This document shows, piece by piece, positions 10,058 to 21,466 of a stretch of DNA of 64,000 nucleotides. The DNA is from Platerodrilus igneus. Taxonomy: Eukaryota > Arthropoda > Insecta > Coleoptera > Lycidae. Location of the stretch: positions 3,264,758 to 3,328,757 of the forward strand of contig JARFIW010000663.1 of the NCBI GenBank assembly GCA_036346225.1, in the 5' to 3' direction. The notes beneath the pieces are model-generated. The model was not told the DNA's origin, did no database searches, and worked only from the letters and a program-made list of their open reading frames with translations. Numbering within the stretch: the stretch's first letter is position 1; each line of letters begins with the position of its first letter. The translations under genes were made by a program, and so were the position numbers.

Positions 10058-10591
10058 TGAAACCCTCCGGTTGACACTTCTGTGTCAGCATTCTATTTAT
10101 ATAATATTTCTAAATTCAATTGTTTATTGATAGCATTGTCCTGCTATCTATATCGTTGTTACCTTTGCGCTTCGTTTGTGTTTACTTTCATAATTACAAA
10201 TTATTGCCGTATACTTAAATTTACGTTATTTATCTGCATTTGAAATTACAAATATGATAATAAACCGGACCTAGCTCTTGTCCTTGTGGATAAGAGGCAT
10301 TCTTATTTCGATCGCTGTTGGTGAAGGTTGGATTTCTGCCGAAATAATCGTATTAATTACGTATTTAGACAAAACCGACAAATAATTATTGGAGTTTGGC
10401 AATTTTGGTTTTATGGTTCTAGAATGCCCTTTGCAAGCTTCGATTTTCACTTGTAGTGCATTTAAATTCACCATCATCGTTCATAATTGGTAAGAATTAA
10501 AATAGATTAAATTTTATTATTTTAATTTTTGTAGGTGCAGAAGTTCGCTATTGAAATCCCAGAATTGTAATGTCCTATTATCTCTAAATCA
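10058..10591 (+). repeat. gypsy-1 right LTR
   Basis: It begins TGAAACCCTCCGGTTGACAC and ends ATCTCTAAATCA, 534 bp. It shows the intact form of the site where the hAT element entered the left LTR (TATGATAATAAACCGG). Short open frames inside it are not genes. Confidence 0.85.
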
Positions 10592-12107
10592 GCTAGTGCA
10601 CATGTAATTGACCTACTTACGTGGTAATTAATATCCCAATTTTTGTTTGCAACTTGATTTCTAATATTAAATTTTAGGGTTCTTTTTCCTCTTTACGCCT
10701 TCTCATTGTGCTTGTTATGCGTATGCTTTTCATTCTGTTTATGCTCCTGCCTCCTTTATCTCAAGAACGTTGTTGCACTACCACCTTTATTACTTCTCAT
10801 TTATTGGCGTTGCCGATCAGCTGTCGTTACTCTGGGTTACCATTCCAGTAGCCTAGGACTACGACGACCTTTGTTGTGAGATAACTACGTACAGAAACTA
10901 ATCATTAAGTAAGATTATTCCATGTATTATTATTCGTTTGTATGTGTGCTTATTTAGTGCTATTGTGGTTATATTATTTTCCCTTACTATTACTTAATAT
11001 TAATAATTTGAGCTATTGCTGTTCATACGAAGTACATCTACTTCATTCAAAATTTAGTAATACTGATGTACAAAATTTAAGATTTAAAACAAGTTTTTAG
11101 TATATTTCTAGGCACCCCCTTTACTGCCTAGGGTGATTTATTAAGATTATTAGTAAAATATTTCATCAGTACGTTAAGGTATCTAATATTTACACTACTG
11201 TTAGTGATTGCTCCCACGAGGTGCTTATTTGAAATTGAGGTTAGAACACCAAGCACTTAATTTATGGTGCATTTTACGTATTACTACATGCTTTCTTGGC
11301 CAAGGGTATATGAGTACGTGAGTAATAAGTAACTTTAAAGTGAGTGGAAAATTAAAAGTTATTCTTTCCTGATATGCACTCGTGCGGGGTTCCTTACGGT
11401 AATATTTACTAATTTTGTATTTTCTATTCTTGTATTAATCATAATTGATGTAATATTGAAATTCAACTGGTATTTAGAATTTTGTCATTAATTGTTTTTG
11501 TGTTCCGATGCGTTATTAAAGATAGTTATTTTGTGAAGTTGCGTGTTTTATATTTATGATCTGGAAGGGGGTTCGTTCGAAGTCTGTTGGAACTAGGACT
11601 TTAGATTTCATACGCTCCTTTATTTTTATCAGTTCCTGTCGCCTTGGCATTCCATGTCCAGGCTGTGATTCAATACTAACCTATATTCATTTAATCTGTG
11701 CAGTACATTTTCTGATCTACCCTGAATTAGAGTATTACCCTGACTAAGCCGGAGCAAAAGTTGTCACCATCCCAACCCAAAAGCTACTACCTAAGCACTT
11801 TTCTAGTGGCAGTTAACTTGACTGGAATTTTCCGTGACAATGGGAGAACTTGGATTAATAGAAGGATTTGATTTAGTATTTTGTGGTTGCTCCACGTTTT
11901 AATCATTTACGTATCAGCTACAGAAGTGGAATCATGGCTTTTATCTTGGGAATTCAAGGATTTCAGTATCATACTAGTGAACTTTTCTTAAAGAAATTGC
12001 CGTATTAAACATGGAAAATAATAAAATGCGGTACAAAATTTTAGAAATGCCTTGATATCACGCATTTGAATAAAGATTTTGAAAATCAGATAAATTTTGG
12101 AAACAAG

Positions 12108-12138
<31 letters not shown>

Positions 12139-12700
12139 CTCAAATTTACACCAGGGTAGAAAATTAATTAATCACATCAAATAATTTTAATCACCGTGTA
12201 TAAGGAAGCTTTGGGAAAAGGTACGCGTTATTAAAACCGTGAAGCATAAAAATTTATTCGTTTCATTAAAAAAAATAAGGGATTTAAATTATCCACTAGA
12301 CGCTTTCTATAAAAAGAAGCAGTATTAAAATGCTCAACGTGTATTTAATTTAATTGTTCAAAGAATCAAAGAGAAATTACGTGCAAAATTTATATTAATT
12401 AACTTAATTTTAAGTAACCGGTATTAAACAAAATGTACAAATAATAATTAATATTTAATTAGGATTCACTAAAAATTAAAGGGTAGAAGTCAACGCCATT
12501 TATTATTATTTTAATTGGAGTTAATTGAACCATTAGTAACATATAATATGTATAAAAGCTTGTAAAAACCCAATAATATTCAAATCGTAGAAGTGTTAGT
12601 TAGAAGTATTACGATTGAACACCTGCGTATTTTTAAAAGTCACGTTCTGCTTAAATTTTGTAGATAACAAATGGTTACAGAGAATGTTGGAGAAACCGTC
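10592..12700. other. Unassigned AT-rich DNA with an AT microsatellite
   Basis: No coding region or transposon end is recognised. An (AT)n run lies at 12108-12136. The only longer open frame, about 11556-11747, lacks any recognisable motif. Confidence 0.5.
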
Positions 12701-13109
12701 GCTGAATATTCACGGGAAATGCTAATAAAGTGGGTTATTTAACAGTCCACGTGGTTTTAAATAACCGATAATGAAGAATATCGATTTGTACCACTTAGAA
12801 CAGGGTAGATAGAGACGGATAATATGCGCAAGACAGAGACACATATAGTAAAAGGCGTGATTTGAGCAACGTCACGAGGTTGCGATTGGTTGAAAATCAG
12901 ATGCAGATATGAGGTGTAAACGTAACGATTTCGATACAAAATTAATTAGTTATTCTCGGACGTGGTTGCGTGCCGTGTGGAAAATTTCTCAGATTTTCAA
13001 CTGGCGCGTGTGCAAAGTTTATAGAATCGCGTGCCCGACTATCGAAAAGGGAACGTAGAATGCGAAATTCTAAAAATTGTCCGTTTTGGAGACAAAAGCG
13101 ACGAACAGA

Positions 13110-13330
13110 CTAGCCATTATATAAACCCGGACATTAAACAGTTTCGCTCTCTTAGATTTTTGATGATTCGATGCTTTAAAAAGTGCTTTTAGATTTTCGA
13201 TTTTGATTGAATACTTTAAACAGTTTGCTCTTATATTGTTAGTGATTATTAAATACTTTAAAACAGTTTGCTATTTACGTGCCACGATACAAGTTAGTAT
13301 GCGTTAGTGCACTTAGAAAAGAAGATACAA
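13110..13330 (+). promoter_or_regulatory. Possible promoter with TATA box and tandem leader motifs
   Basis: TATATAAA at 13118-13125 in a GC-richer patch is followed by ACAGTTTCGCTC about 20-25 bp later. Then come three degenerate repeats of about 60 bp, each with a form of ATACTTTAAACAGTTTGCT. This looks like an LTR or leader region of a retroelement, or a host promoter. A splice-donor-like CTTCAG/GTAACT lies at about 13676. No coding sequence is attached, so the call is weak. Confidence 0.3.
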
Positions 13331-14242
13331 GGTAATAAAATCTAGTTATATTTGCGAGTATTACTGTACTAAGTATCCAAAGTTGTAACGAGAAATGAAT
13401 AAACAAAAGTAGGCAGTTTTGGGTATAGCGTGAAAGAAGCATGAATTTCTTTGCTATTTTCGGAGGTGTTAATAATTAAATGATTCGTAAACGTGCCTGG
13501 ATCCACAAAACAAGATTCAGATATACACAGATGAGTTCCGGAAAAGCCCTGAAACAACTTTAGATGAATGGTGGTGTAGATAATTTTTAAAGGCGAGGAC
13601 CTAAACATAACCCAGTTGGAATGGTGTGATTAACAAAGGACGATGGACATTGGAGCCACGAGTGCATTAACCTTCAGGTAACTTATGCTTTGTTGTTCGA
13701 TTTTTGATGTTTTGGTGTGTGTTGAATAACTTTATAATTTGTTTACTTAAAATGGACAGTAGTGAATTTGTACTAACAACAAATTTTTAATTTTAAGGTG
13801 AAATTTTCTTGTTTAAGTAGAAAGGAGTATTTAGTATTTATGTTCTTGATTATGATGAAAATTTGGGTCTGTCTTTGAGCTCAATTAGACGAACCTGGTT
13901 AATTAACGTAAAGGGGTGGAAGATGTTCCCTTTTATTCAGACTCACGTCTGCAAATATTGTTAAATTAATTAGTAGGCATCCTACAAGGACTTTAATTCT
14001 GGATGCAAATTAAAATGATAACAAATTTAATCTTGAAATTTTCCGATACTGAAATTTATGCTGAATTTTAATTTTGAAATTTTAATGTATTGTGAATATT
14101 GATGTAAATAGAGTTAACGTAGGTGTTTGTGGTAGGAATGTGTTTGTTTTTTTTATGAATGAGGATGAGAGTTTTAACTAGATAAGCAGCCGAGGCGGAA
14201 AGAGGACAGAGGCGATTATCAGAAGAAAATCACAGCAAATCG

Positions 14243-14370
14243 TAGCGCCCAAAAGTGAGGCTCGAGTTCAAAATAAAAATTTTTTTGGTGATTTTATTAC
14301 AGGAAACTGTCGAGGCTTTTTGTACATGTCACAGCATTTTATGACGGCCCAACGCAGGGGCTCGATTCGA
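14243..14370 (+). promoter_or_regulatory. Two retroviral-type primer-binding-site-like motifs in tandem
   Basis: TAGCGCCCAAAAGTGAGGC at 14243-14261 and ACGGCCCAACGCAGGGGC at 14343-14360 both resemble the lysine-tRNA primer site TGGCGCCCAACGTGGGGC. Both continue with a form of TCGA-TTC. They are preceded by CACAGCA in each case, so the segment is a diverged tandem duplication of about 96 bp. This suggests an eroded LTR retroelement starts near here, yet no gag or pol follows. Confidence 0.3.
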
Positions 14371-14419
14371 AAACCGTAGTTCCCGAATAATGGTGAGGTT
14401 CACAGCAATATATATATAT

Positions 14420-15381
14420 ATAACAAGACAAGTTATTTGCAGTCCGCAATAGGGAATTTGTCTAGAACACAATAAAAAATAAGATCTATCTGTAAATAAA
14501 CTTTTATGAAAATAATAAGAACTTATTCACCTATACAAATCGATCTAATAGTTGTATAGCCTTTAACAAAACAATAGCATTATTATTTCACAAGGAAGGA
14601 ACGTCCACTTACCGGTTTCAGCTTCTTTAAGCTTCGTCAGAGCAGATTAGTTTCCAACAACCATATGGTTGTTTCCAACATCTTATTTTTTATTATATGT
14701 ATTGCAATGGACTGCATTCACTACTAATGGATTGAAGACACCGTTTATGATTTTATATTTACAGAAAATGATTCCTTCATATGTGACAGTCTACACAAAA
14801 TTAATTCAACGGCAACGGTTAATATCTCTGACTCTACCACCTAACAATGTTGAGAATGCAGAAAGCTTTGGAATCTTGCGTTTGAAAATATTACACCAAG
14901 ACTAATGCTTCAATTCAGTGGTTACTATATACAAATAATTCTTTGAACTGTGCAGTAGAAACTGTAGTTATTTTAAGACAATATTTAAATAATTTTATCT
15001 GTGAATATGTAGTTACTAAGGGATTTTTTAAATAAATTATTTTATCAATAGTTGTTTTAATTAATAAGAACTATCTCTGAACGTACATACTCATACACAG
15101 AATAAGGCTTAGGGCGTCTTGCGTAAAGTAACTTTCAATTTTCTTACTATTTAAAATTGCACTTACATTTTGTAGCTTCAAAACCATTGTAGCAATTTAA
15201 ACACTAAACAATTTCGACACTACATCTTCTCAAACCCACGTTTAATTTATTCAAATTCATTTCTTTAGAATGTGAAGTAAAATGTGGAAGTAAAAAGAGA
15301 AAGGTAAATGTGGAAGGAAAAGATGTAGAAGGTGAAAATAAATACACAAGATTTAACAAGGCAAGCGATGTCACCAGTATA
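14420..15381. other. Unassigned DNA before the mariner element
   Basis: Nothing is recognised. The 78-codon open frame at 14669-14905 has no motif and no codon evidence. A short (TA)n run is at 14408-14420, just upstream. Confidence 0.45.
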
Positions 15382-15924
15382 CAGTGTGTCTACTTAAGTC
15401 GGCGGCATATGAAAAACTTTCTTATTTTTAGTTTTAGGAAAAAAAGTTACTCTTTATAAAAAGTTCTGCTTGGTATGAAACCTAAAATAAAACCTTCAAA
15501 TTTCGAAATTTATTAGTCATATACGAGGTTTATCAATAGAGATGAATTTGGTGCATGAGTAAAGTACCTTTATTTTTGACAATTTCGAAAATTGTTATTA
15601 TGAAATATTGTTCAATATCAAAACCACGTTCAAATGCAAAATGTCCATCGATCATAAAAATTTTTTTCAAACGTTTCTAAAATAAAAATTTATTTAAGCT
15701 TATGCGTTATATTTCATTTAATCTAAGATGCACTGTCAATAACTGTCCATGAAATATAATTTCTCAGCATTTCGTAAGACTTTTTTTAATAATAACAATA
15801 GTATAATTATATGTAGTAGTTTTTGTTACACATACGGATCTTATTATTCTTTACCTCAATTAACTACCTCTTCAACATATCCACCTTCTCTGTAAATACA
15901 GGTAATTGTTCTATCTCGAAATTC

Positions 15925-16939
15925 TCAACACTCTTTTAATCATAGTCGGCGTTATACTCTGAACGGTTTCTTTAATGGTTCGTTCTAAATGGACAACATC
16001 TGTGAATGGCCTTGGAGGTACACCTCTTTCAAGTAGCCCCACAAGAGAAAGTCGAGTGGGGTCAAATCTGGAGGGTGAGGTGGCCAACGAATTTCCGAAA
16101 ACTGATGCACAACTCTTCCATTAAAACAATTTTCAAGCTATTGCCTTACATCTAACCTGCTATGTCATGGAGCACTGTTCTGCTGGAACCATATCTGTTG
16201 ACGTTCAAGTAGGGGTAGATCATCAAGAAAATCATCTAGTTTTTTTCTCAAAAAAGAAAGGTCCGATTATTGCATTTTTAAAAATTCCACACCACGCAGT
16301 AGTTTTGTAGGCATACTGGTCGCGATTTTTGATTATAAAATGTGGATTAGTCTCCCTCCACCAACGGCAGTTTTGTGAAGAAACTGTTACATTTGATAAA
16401 AATGTTGCTTCATCCGAAAACATAATCAGTCGTGTCATAAATGGATTATCTTCCAACCTTCCTTGGATATCACAACAGAATTCAAAGCGTCTATCATGAT
16501 CTCCTGGCCTTAACATATGGATAAATTGGGGCTTGTACGGTTGCAATTTGTCCTTTTTCGAAATTTTTAAAACCGTGTCTTTACTTACAGTATTTGGTAG
16601 CAAAGATGCCCTTTTTCGCAAAGAATGTTTCGGATGTTTAATTGATGAGAGCATTACTTCAAACTCCATCTCATCATTAGCAACCAGTTTTTAACGTTTG
16701 TTGGTATATCTATTTTTTACAACTCCAAAACCCTTAAACTTCATTGATAGTTTTCTTATTGTTTCATTGTAAACCTTTTTTTCTGGATGCCGGTTATTGA
16801 AAATGCCGGCAGCTTCACGAAATGTTTTATAATTTTCACCCACAATTAACACAATTTCAATTTTTTCTTGCAAACTCAAATGTTGCTGGCATTTCTTACA
16901 AATACATTTACAAACTGAAGCCTTGACGTTTACTGTCAA
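15925..16939 (-). pseudogene. mariner-like transposase, broken
   Basis: The N-terminal helix-turn-helix segment is 16939-16694 (LSLQEKIEIVLIVGENYKTF ... REAAGIFNNRHP). An in-frame TAA at 16691 separates it from a second segment in the same frame, 16669-16232, that carries the first catalytic Asp in MFSDEATF. A frameshift at about 16240 leads to the last part, which has RQQIWFQQNSAP, where the second catalytic Asp is Asn, and PPDLTPLDFLLWGYL with the third Asp about 36 residues later. At least two further stops and one frameshift follow. The layout matches insect mariner transposases with a DUF4817-type N-terminus. The first ATG at 16939 is plausible but unproven. Confidence 0.8.
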
Positions 16940-17050
16940 ACATTTTTAGTCAGTGCATCCTAGATTAAATGTATATTTTAATGCGTATGCTCATTTATTT
17001 TTGAGAAAAGTTTGAAAAGTAAGAAAAAAGTTTTTTTACGATAGATAGAT

Positions 17051-17774
17051 TGTTACGTGCCAAAAATTTCGGCACTAGACTTTTTTAATTAAGTTTTAAT
17101 ATGTGAGGATTTCGCGCTTTAAATTTAAAAGACTTGTTTCGCGTACTTCCGTCACTTCAGAAGTGGGTTGCGCGAGATTTGCGCCGACTAGTGTGGACGA
17201 AAGGTTAGTGGGGAATTTCCGAAAGACGCGTTGGGACTTGCCTCCCAAACGCGAAGAGAGTAGTATCATATATTACTGTGTCTTTTTCCTGATATGTAGG
17301 TTTCCTGTGTTCCCAAATTATTGTACCTTTTACCTGTCTCCCCAACCTTATTTGTCTACATATAGGAAGAAGACTAATTAAATTTGGATGCAACCTGGCT
17401 TAAGAGTTCCCACATCCGAGAAAGAGCCGCGAGCAGCCCATATCCGAGAAAGAGCCGCGAGCAGCCCATACCCGAGAAATATTAGCGAAGCCACAAGCGA
17501 CCATCATGGAGTAATCCTGAAGGAAGCCGCCGCCTTCATGAAGTAATCCTGAAGGAAGCCGCCGCTATTATGAAGTAATCCTGAAGGAAACCTACCTGTT
17601 CACGTGAGTACTCCGTGGGGTTTTATATAATTTGTGTAATTGGTAAATTGTGTCGCCCTAATTTGCATATTGTGTGACGTCATCTAAATTTGCGCGTCAA
17701 TTTTCACATTATGTAATATCGTTACCAATTGTCATTTGTGGCGCGCGTACCGCGTTTACGGGGATATATTTTAC
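17051..17774 (+). mobile_element. Solo LTR (family S), copy 2
   Basis: It begins TGTTACGTGCCAAAAATTTC and is homologous, in the opposite orientation, to copy 1 at 8617-9241. It is about 100 bp longer because of two internal minisatellites: about 2.5 copies of a 28-29-bp unit with GAGAAAGAGCCGCGAGCAGC (about 17414-17480) and three copies of a 31-bp unit with GAAGTAATCCTGAAGGAA (about 17505-17590). The 3' boundary is soft, because homology fades after CGCGTTTACGGGGA. Frames through it are spurious. Confidence 0.65.
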
Positions 17775-18065
17775 CGTAGTTTTTAATTCTAAATAACTTT
17801 TTGTAATAACAATTTTCAAAATTCTCAAAAACAAAGGTACTTTACTCTTGTACCAAATTCATATTTATTGATAATCCTTGTATATGACTGATAAATTTAG
17901 CTATTTGAATATTTTATTTTAGGTTTTATACCAAGCAGAACTATTTATAAAGAGTAACTTTTTTTCCTAAAACTAAAAATAAAAAACTTTTCCATATGCC
18001 GCCAACTTAAGTAGATCCACTGTATATATAGAAAAGAAAGAACTTATAAATTCTCAGTCTATTAA

Positions 18066-18191
18066 ATGGAAGAGTTAAACTGTAGGGTCTTCTCAGATCT
18101 TTATGAAAAATTTGTAGGCGATAAAACAAATGTAGTTGAAAGTATTTCAGATAAAGAGTGGGTTAACATCGTTTTGGAAAGCGAGAAACGT
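18066..18191 (+). CDS. Candidate first coding exon of an unknown gene
   Basis: From an ATG at 18066, 42 codons read through a normal mix of residues (MEELNCRVFSDLYEKF then DKEWVNIVLESEKR) and end in phase 0 at a GTGAGT donor at 18192. Without splicing the frame would continue to 18311 with lower-quality sequence. The mariner element ends 43 bp upstream, so any promoter would be displaced. No downstream exon was found before the fold-back and gypsy insertions at 18.7-19.0 kb. The next exon could lie beyond the nest or not exist. No family is recognised. Confidence 0.25.
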
Positions 18192-18719
18192 GTGAGTAAT
18201 TATTTATTTAATGATAGCAGCAATGCAAATTGTTTATTGTTATTAAAAATAATTATTTACAATCCAAATCAATTCCTGGAAGATGTGGGTGTGAGACCCT
18301 TGTTCACGTAATTATCCTAAAAATTGCATATTCCCCATTTGTTTGGTTACGCATATTACAGTGGATGCTGGTAAAGAATTTGCATCATCATCATTAGACC
18401 TTCAGTTCTGGAACTGGTTAGACGCGTATCCTCATTGTTTCCTAGACCAACTTACACATTTCCCTGAAATTTGCACAGTATGCATCTACCACTATCTGCG
18501 TGCGATAGTCTAATCGAGGTCTACCTCTGCCACTTTTTTTCTAAGTCTGCTTGTAATATATCCCGTACTATTCCCCAAAATTACCTTAGAATGTATTCTG
18601 CCCTTATATTTCTCTTATTGATTCGTCATTTTGTACTATTGCTAATTGTGATGTACAATTAAGAATATTTACATTAATAAATCATGATTAATTTGTTCTG
18701 TTTAGCTCTCCTCAATAAA
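18192..18719. other. Unassigned DNA
   Basis: This holds a CATCATCATCATTAGACC run near 18387, which resembles the end sequence of insect LINEs or SINEs, but nothing definite. A 63-codon frame at 18471-18662 has no support. Confidence 0.4.
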
Positions 18720-18989
18720 TTTATCTAAAACTTATTTTCAAAACTCAACAAAATGTATGAAATGCATTTATTTACCATACATATGCTTAAATGAATTTTT
18801 ATTCAACCTGTTGCGTACATATGGTTGAGTTTTGAAAATAAGTTTTTAGGTAAATATAACCTTAATATTTGAATTTCTCACTATTAGCGATTGTTTTCAC
18901 TAGTAGTCTCCCTCGAGGCGCCACCGGTTATAGCCGCCATTGTTCTCCCCACTTTTTTTTGCATGTGATTGGTGACTCTCTTACTGTAT
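18720..18989. mobile_element. Fold-back palindromic element, copy 1 (left arm truncated, split by gypsy-2)
   Basis: Its right arm (about 18808-18989) matches the right arm of copy 2 at 41945-42132: TACATATGGTTGAGTTTTG, the GCGCCACCGGTTATAGCCGC segment and the TGACTCTCTTACTGTAT end. Only about 40 bp of the left arm remains (about 18720-18760). Gypsy-2 entered 4-6 bp before its outer end. The remainder, GTATGTTCT, resumes at 41681. Confidence 0.6.
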
Positions 18990-19195
18990 TGTTGCGAGCT
19001 ACTATTAGGCAACCCATCAAACACACAAGCGCTGTAGGCTCTACATAGTCTTCAGGATTCGAGAATTCTTCTAGCAATCAAACACACAAAAAGCCGCTAG
19101 CACTGTTTATTCTCAATCGACCGGGAAGCTTCTCGTAACTCAGAGTATATATAAGGCCCCTAATAAATGCAAGGGTCAGTCTAAACTAGAATGTC
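18990..19195 (+). repeat. gypsy-2 5' LTR, first part
   Basis: It matches 41097 onward of the 3' LTR, from TGTTGCGAGCTACTATTAGG to ACTAGAATGTC. It ends with AATGTC (19190-19195), the left copy of the 6-bp duplication made by the Polinton. It lacks 26 bp present in the 3' LTR after CGTAA. Confidence 0.9.
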
Positions 19196-19668
19196 AGTAG
19201 TGAGGTAGGGCCGGTCCTAATTCAAAACGTGTTCAGACGTATTTTCCATATCTAAAATACACGTGCACCGTTTTGAATTAGGATTGGCCCTATATAATTT
19301 CAATGTAAAATAGTTGTGAAAACATGAATTCTTATATACTTTCAAATGTAAAATACTTGTGGGCACGTTTTGAATTAGGATCGGCTTTATATTACTTTCA
19401 ATGGAACATACATACTTCAAAACACACGTATGTTGAAAAATGTAAGTGCAGAGAAAATGTGTGTAGATGTTTTGAATTTGGTTTTCTAGCGAGAAGTTAT
19501 AAAGTATGACAGATGCAAAATATCGCATTCAAGTCAATTGTGTTTAATTGAAGTGGATTCTGATTTATGTTTAGAGGCTGCAAATACACATGGGCCGGTT
19601 TCAATTCAAAATGTGTTCACTCTTGTGATAGGTTGAAAAATGGGTTGGCAAAGTACGCAGATGGTGGT

Positions 19669-20110
19669 TGATTAATGGCGATTAAGGAGGTTAAGATATA
19701 TGATTATAAATATGCAAATTATAATGAAGGACCAATTGCTTTTATAGCAATAACGATAATGGTGGAGCGGTTATGTAATAACAAAAAAAAACTACACCAA
19801 ACTACTTAGTAAAAGGGTATAAATACCTTAAGTCCTGCGCCGCTGAGGGCAATAGACACTTTCACGCACAAAAGCTTTTACGGAGAACCAGAAACACGCA
19901 CGAAAATGGTGTCGGTCTCGCTTTCAAAGCTCTAACACAACCGTCCTTTTCAAGGGTTCGAAGGCGACTTGCTTCTTTAAAGGCTCGAGTACGACTGTCA
20001 CTTTATGCACTGTTATTGCCGGTATATAAAATGTTTCACTTAAACTGTAGGATGCACGCACAAAGTATTTATTGTCACAAAATACCGAATTGTTCGATGA
20101 CGACGTAACA
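19669..20110 (-). repeat. BEL 3' LTR (left in window)
   Basis: It is 442 bp with TG...CA ends: minus strand TGTTACGTCGTCATCG ... CCATTAATCA. It differs from the other LTR at two bases (for example TTATAAATA versus TTAGAAATA near its plus-strand start). Confidence 0.92.
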
Positions 20111-20348
20111 TACCGCCCACCAAATTCATAGAATTTTGAAAAGAGGAAGTAGGTTGGGTGAAGGAAATCACATGGGATTTGACCTTGCTAGGAAAGGAGG
20201 TAACGAAAGATAGGGTGGTGCACTACAGCGAGCGATATTACCAACTATGCAAAGAATAAAAATATATATGTAAATAAGCAAATATGTAAAAATAATATAC
20301 TACTATACATGTAAAAATGTGTATATACATCTAAACATAAAAATAAAA

Positions 20349-20760
20349 TTAAAATACCGGTAGCGGCGCTAGTTTGACCAAAGGTCGTTTTAATGTGCCA
20401 TGTGCCGTTTTGACTTCAGCGACACGTATAATACCGTCCGCACCGGGAAAAGTATTAATAATACGACCAAACTTCCATTGAAGTGGAGAAAGCTGGTCGT
20501 CCTTGACGAGGACAATAGTGTCCTTTTCACTTGTCGGACACCTACCTTAGAGTGCCATTTAACCTTCTGGTTCAGAGTATGTAAGTACTCATGGCTCCAG
20601 CGAGCCCAAAAATCTTGGTGGAGTTTTTGCAGGAGTTTCCACCTGCTTTTAATGGTACAACGTTGGTTAAATGGTCCTCATCTGGTGGTGCAGAAAGAGG
20701 CTCCATAGTTAGGAAATGACCTGGTGTTAGGCAACGCAAGTCATTTGGATCCGAACTCAA
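20349..20760 (-). pseudogene. BEL DUF5641 C-terminal region
   Basis: The minus strand gives [18 protein letters not shown] (20760 down to about 20690) and, in another frame, VLVKDDQLSPLQWKFGRI followed by IRVAEVKTAHGTLKRP and a TAA at 20349-20351. These are the hallmark blocks of DUF5641, the domain that closes BEL/Pao polyproteins after integrase. It probably corresponds to the integrase C-terminal DNA-binding part. Frameshifts between about 20520 and 20600 break it. Confidence 0.85.
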
Positions 20761-20780
20761 AGCGCAGAGTGGCCTTGAAT

Positions 20781-21466
20781 TTAGAACAGATTCAATTTGT
20801 GTAAGAACTGTGTAAAGTTCCTCAAAGGTAAGTTTTGTTCGCCGATTACGCGAGATAGGTGTGTCTTTACCGACTTAACACCGCTTTCCCACAAGCCACC
20901 GAAGTGAGGGGCGCTAGGTGGATTAAACGACCACTTTATCCTTTCTGAGGTTACTGCACTATGCAGATAACTCGTAAGCTGACGATAGGCACCTACAAAA
21001 TTAGTACCGCAATCGCTAAATATTTGAGAACAGCGTCCTCGACGTGCTATAAATCGTCGCAAAGCGGCAAGAAACGCGTCTGCCGACAAATCCGAAACAA
21101 GTTCAATATGTGCTGCCTTAGTGGCAAAACAAACAAAAATACAAATATAGGCCTTAAGAGTTTTAGAGCCTCGCAGGCGGTTAGCCTTTATTAAAGAGGG
21201 CCAGCAAAATCAACACCAACAATACTGAACGGTTTGATTTGGGTAATACGTGCTGCCGGTAGGTCTCCCATAGGAGGAGTTACCAGGACCGGTTTGGTAC
21301 GAAAACATCTATGACAGGATGATAAATAATTTCTGATTGAATGTTTAATAGAAAGGATCCAGAAATTCTGTTGGATAAGATACGCTGTGGTATTAACACC
21401 GGGATGGCAATACCTTTCATGAGTTGACAGAATGATAAGTTCGGTTAATCGGTGCCGCTGAGGCAA
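20781..21466 (-). pseudogene. BEL integrase
   Basis: The zinc-binding segment and core start are in 21466-21191: HERYCHPGVNTTAYLIQQ, CHRCFRTKP, and first Asp in VGVDFAGPL. A second frame (21089-20781) carries the second Asp in FSDCGTNFVGAYRQL and the Glu in [16 protein letters not shown]. About 100 bp between the two frames, with Lys-rich coding, holds stops and a frameshift. The three catalytic residues and the CHRC pair are still readable, so the damage is in frame rather than in the active site. Confidence 0.88.

Larger units (their letters stand above)
6047..10591 (+). mobile_element. Ty3/gypsy LTR retrotransposon 'gypsy-1', internally deleted
   Basis: Two LTRs (6047-7341 with an insertion, and 10058-10591) enclose RT, RNase H and integrase remnants in the order typical of gypsy. 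Just before the right LTR lies a purine-rich tract (GAAGAGAAGGTGGA), suiting plus-strand priming. Behind the left LTR there is no primer-binding site, gag or protease: the sequence goes straight into the middle of RT. The element is therefore a deletion derivative. Two later insertions are a hAT miniature element (6254-7006) and a solo LTR (8617-9241). No matching target-site duplication is visible at the outer ends (GATGA versus GCTAG), which suggests one flank has been rearranged. Confidence 0.85.
15382..18022 (-). mobile_element. Tc1/mariner-superfamily element with ~230-bp inverted ends
   Basis: The outer ends read CAGTGTGTCTACTTAAGTCG on the left and, reversed, CAGTGGATCTACTTAAGTTG on the right. 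Both are flanked by TA (15380-15381 and 18023-18024), the duplication typical of the superfamily. Inverted homology extends inward about 230 bp on each side (15382-15610 versus about 17790-18022), including the CTTTATAAAAAGTTCTGCTTG region. A broken transposase lies on the minus strand (15925-16939). A solo LTR (17051-17774) has landed between the transposase start and the right-hand inverted repeat. The element cannot move by itself. Confidence 0.8.

Noticed and set aside
6040..10600. Target-site duplication of gypsy-1
   Set aside because: The bases beside the two LTRs (GATGA and GCTAG) do not match.
14669..14905. 78-codon frame
   Set aside because: No motif, splice context or composition support.
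19217..19528. 103-codon frame found in both Polinton ends
   Set aside because: It appears twice only because the ends are inverted copies. It has no motif and contains internal repeats of the CCTAATTCAAAACG phrase.
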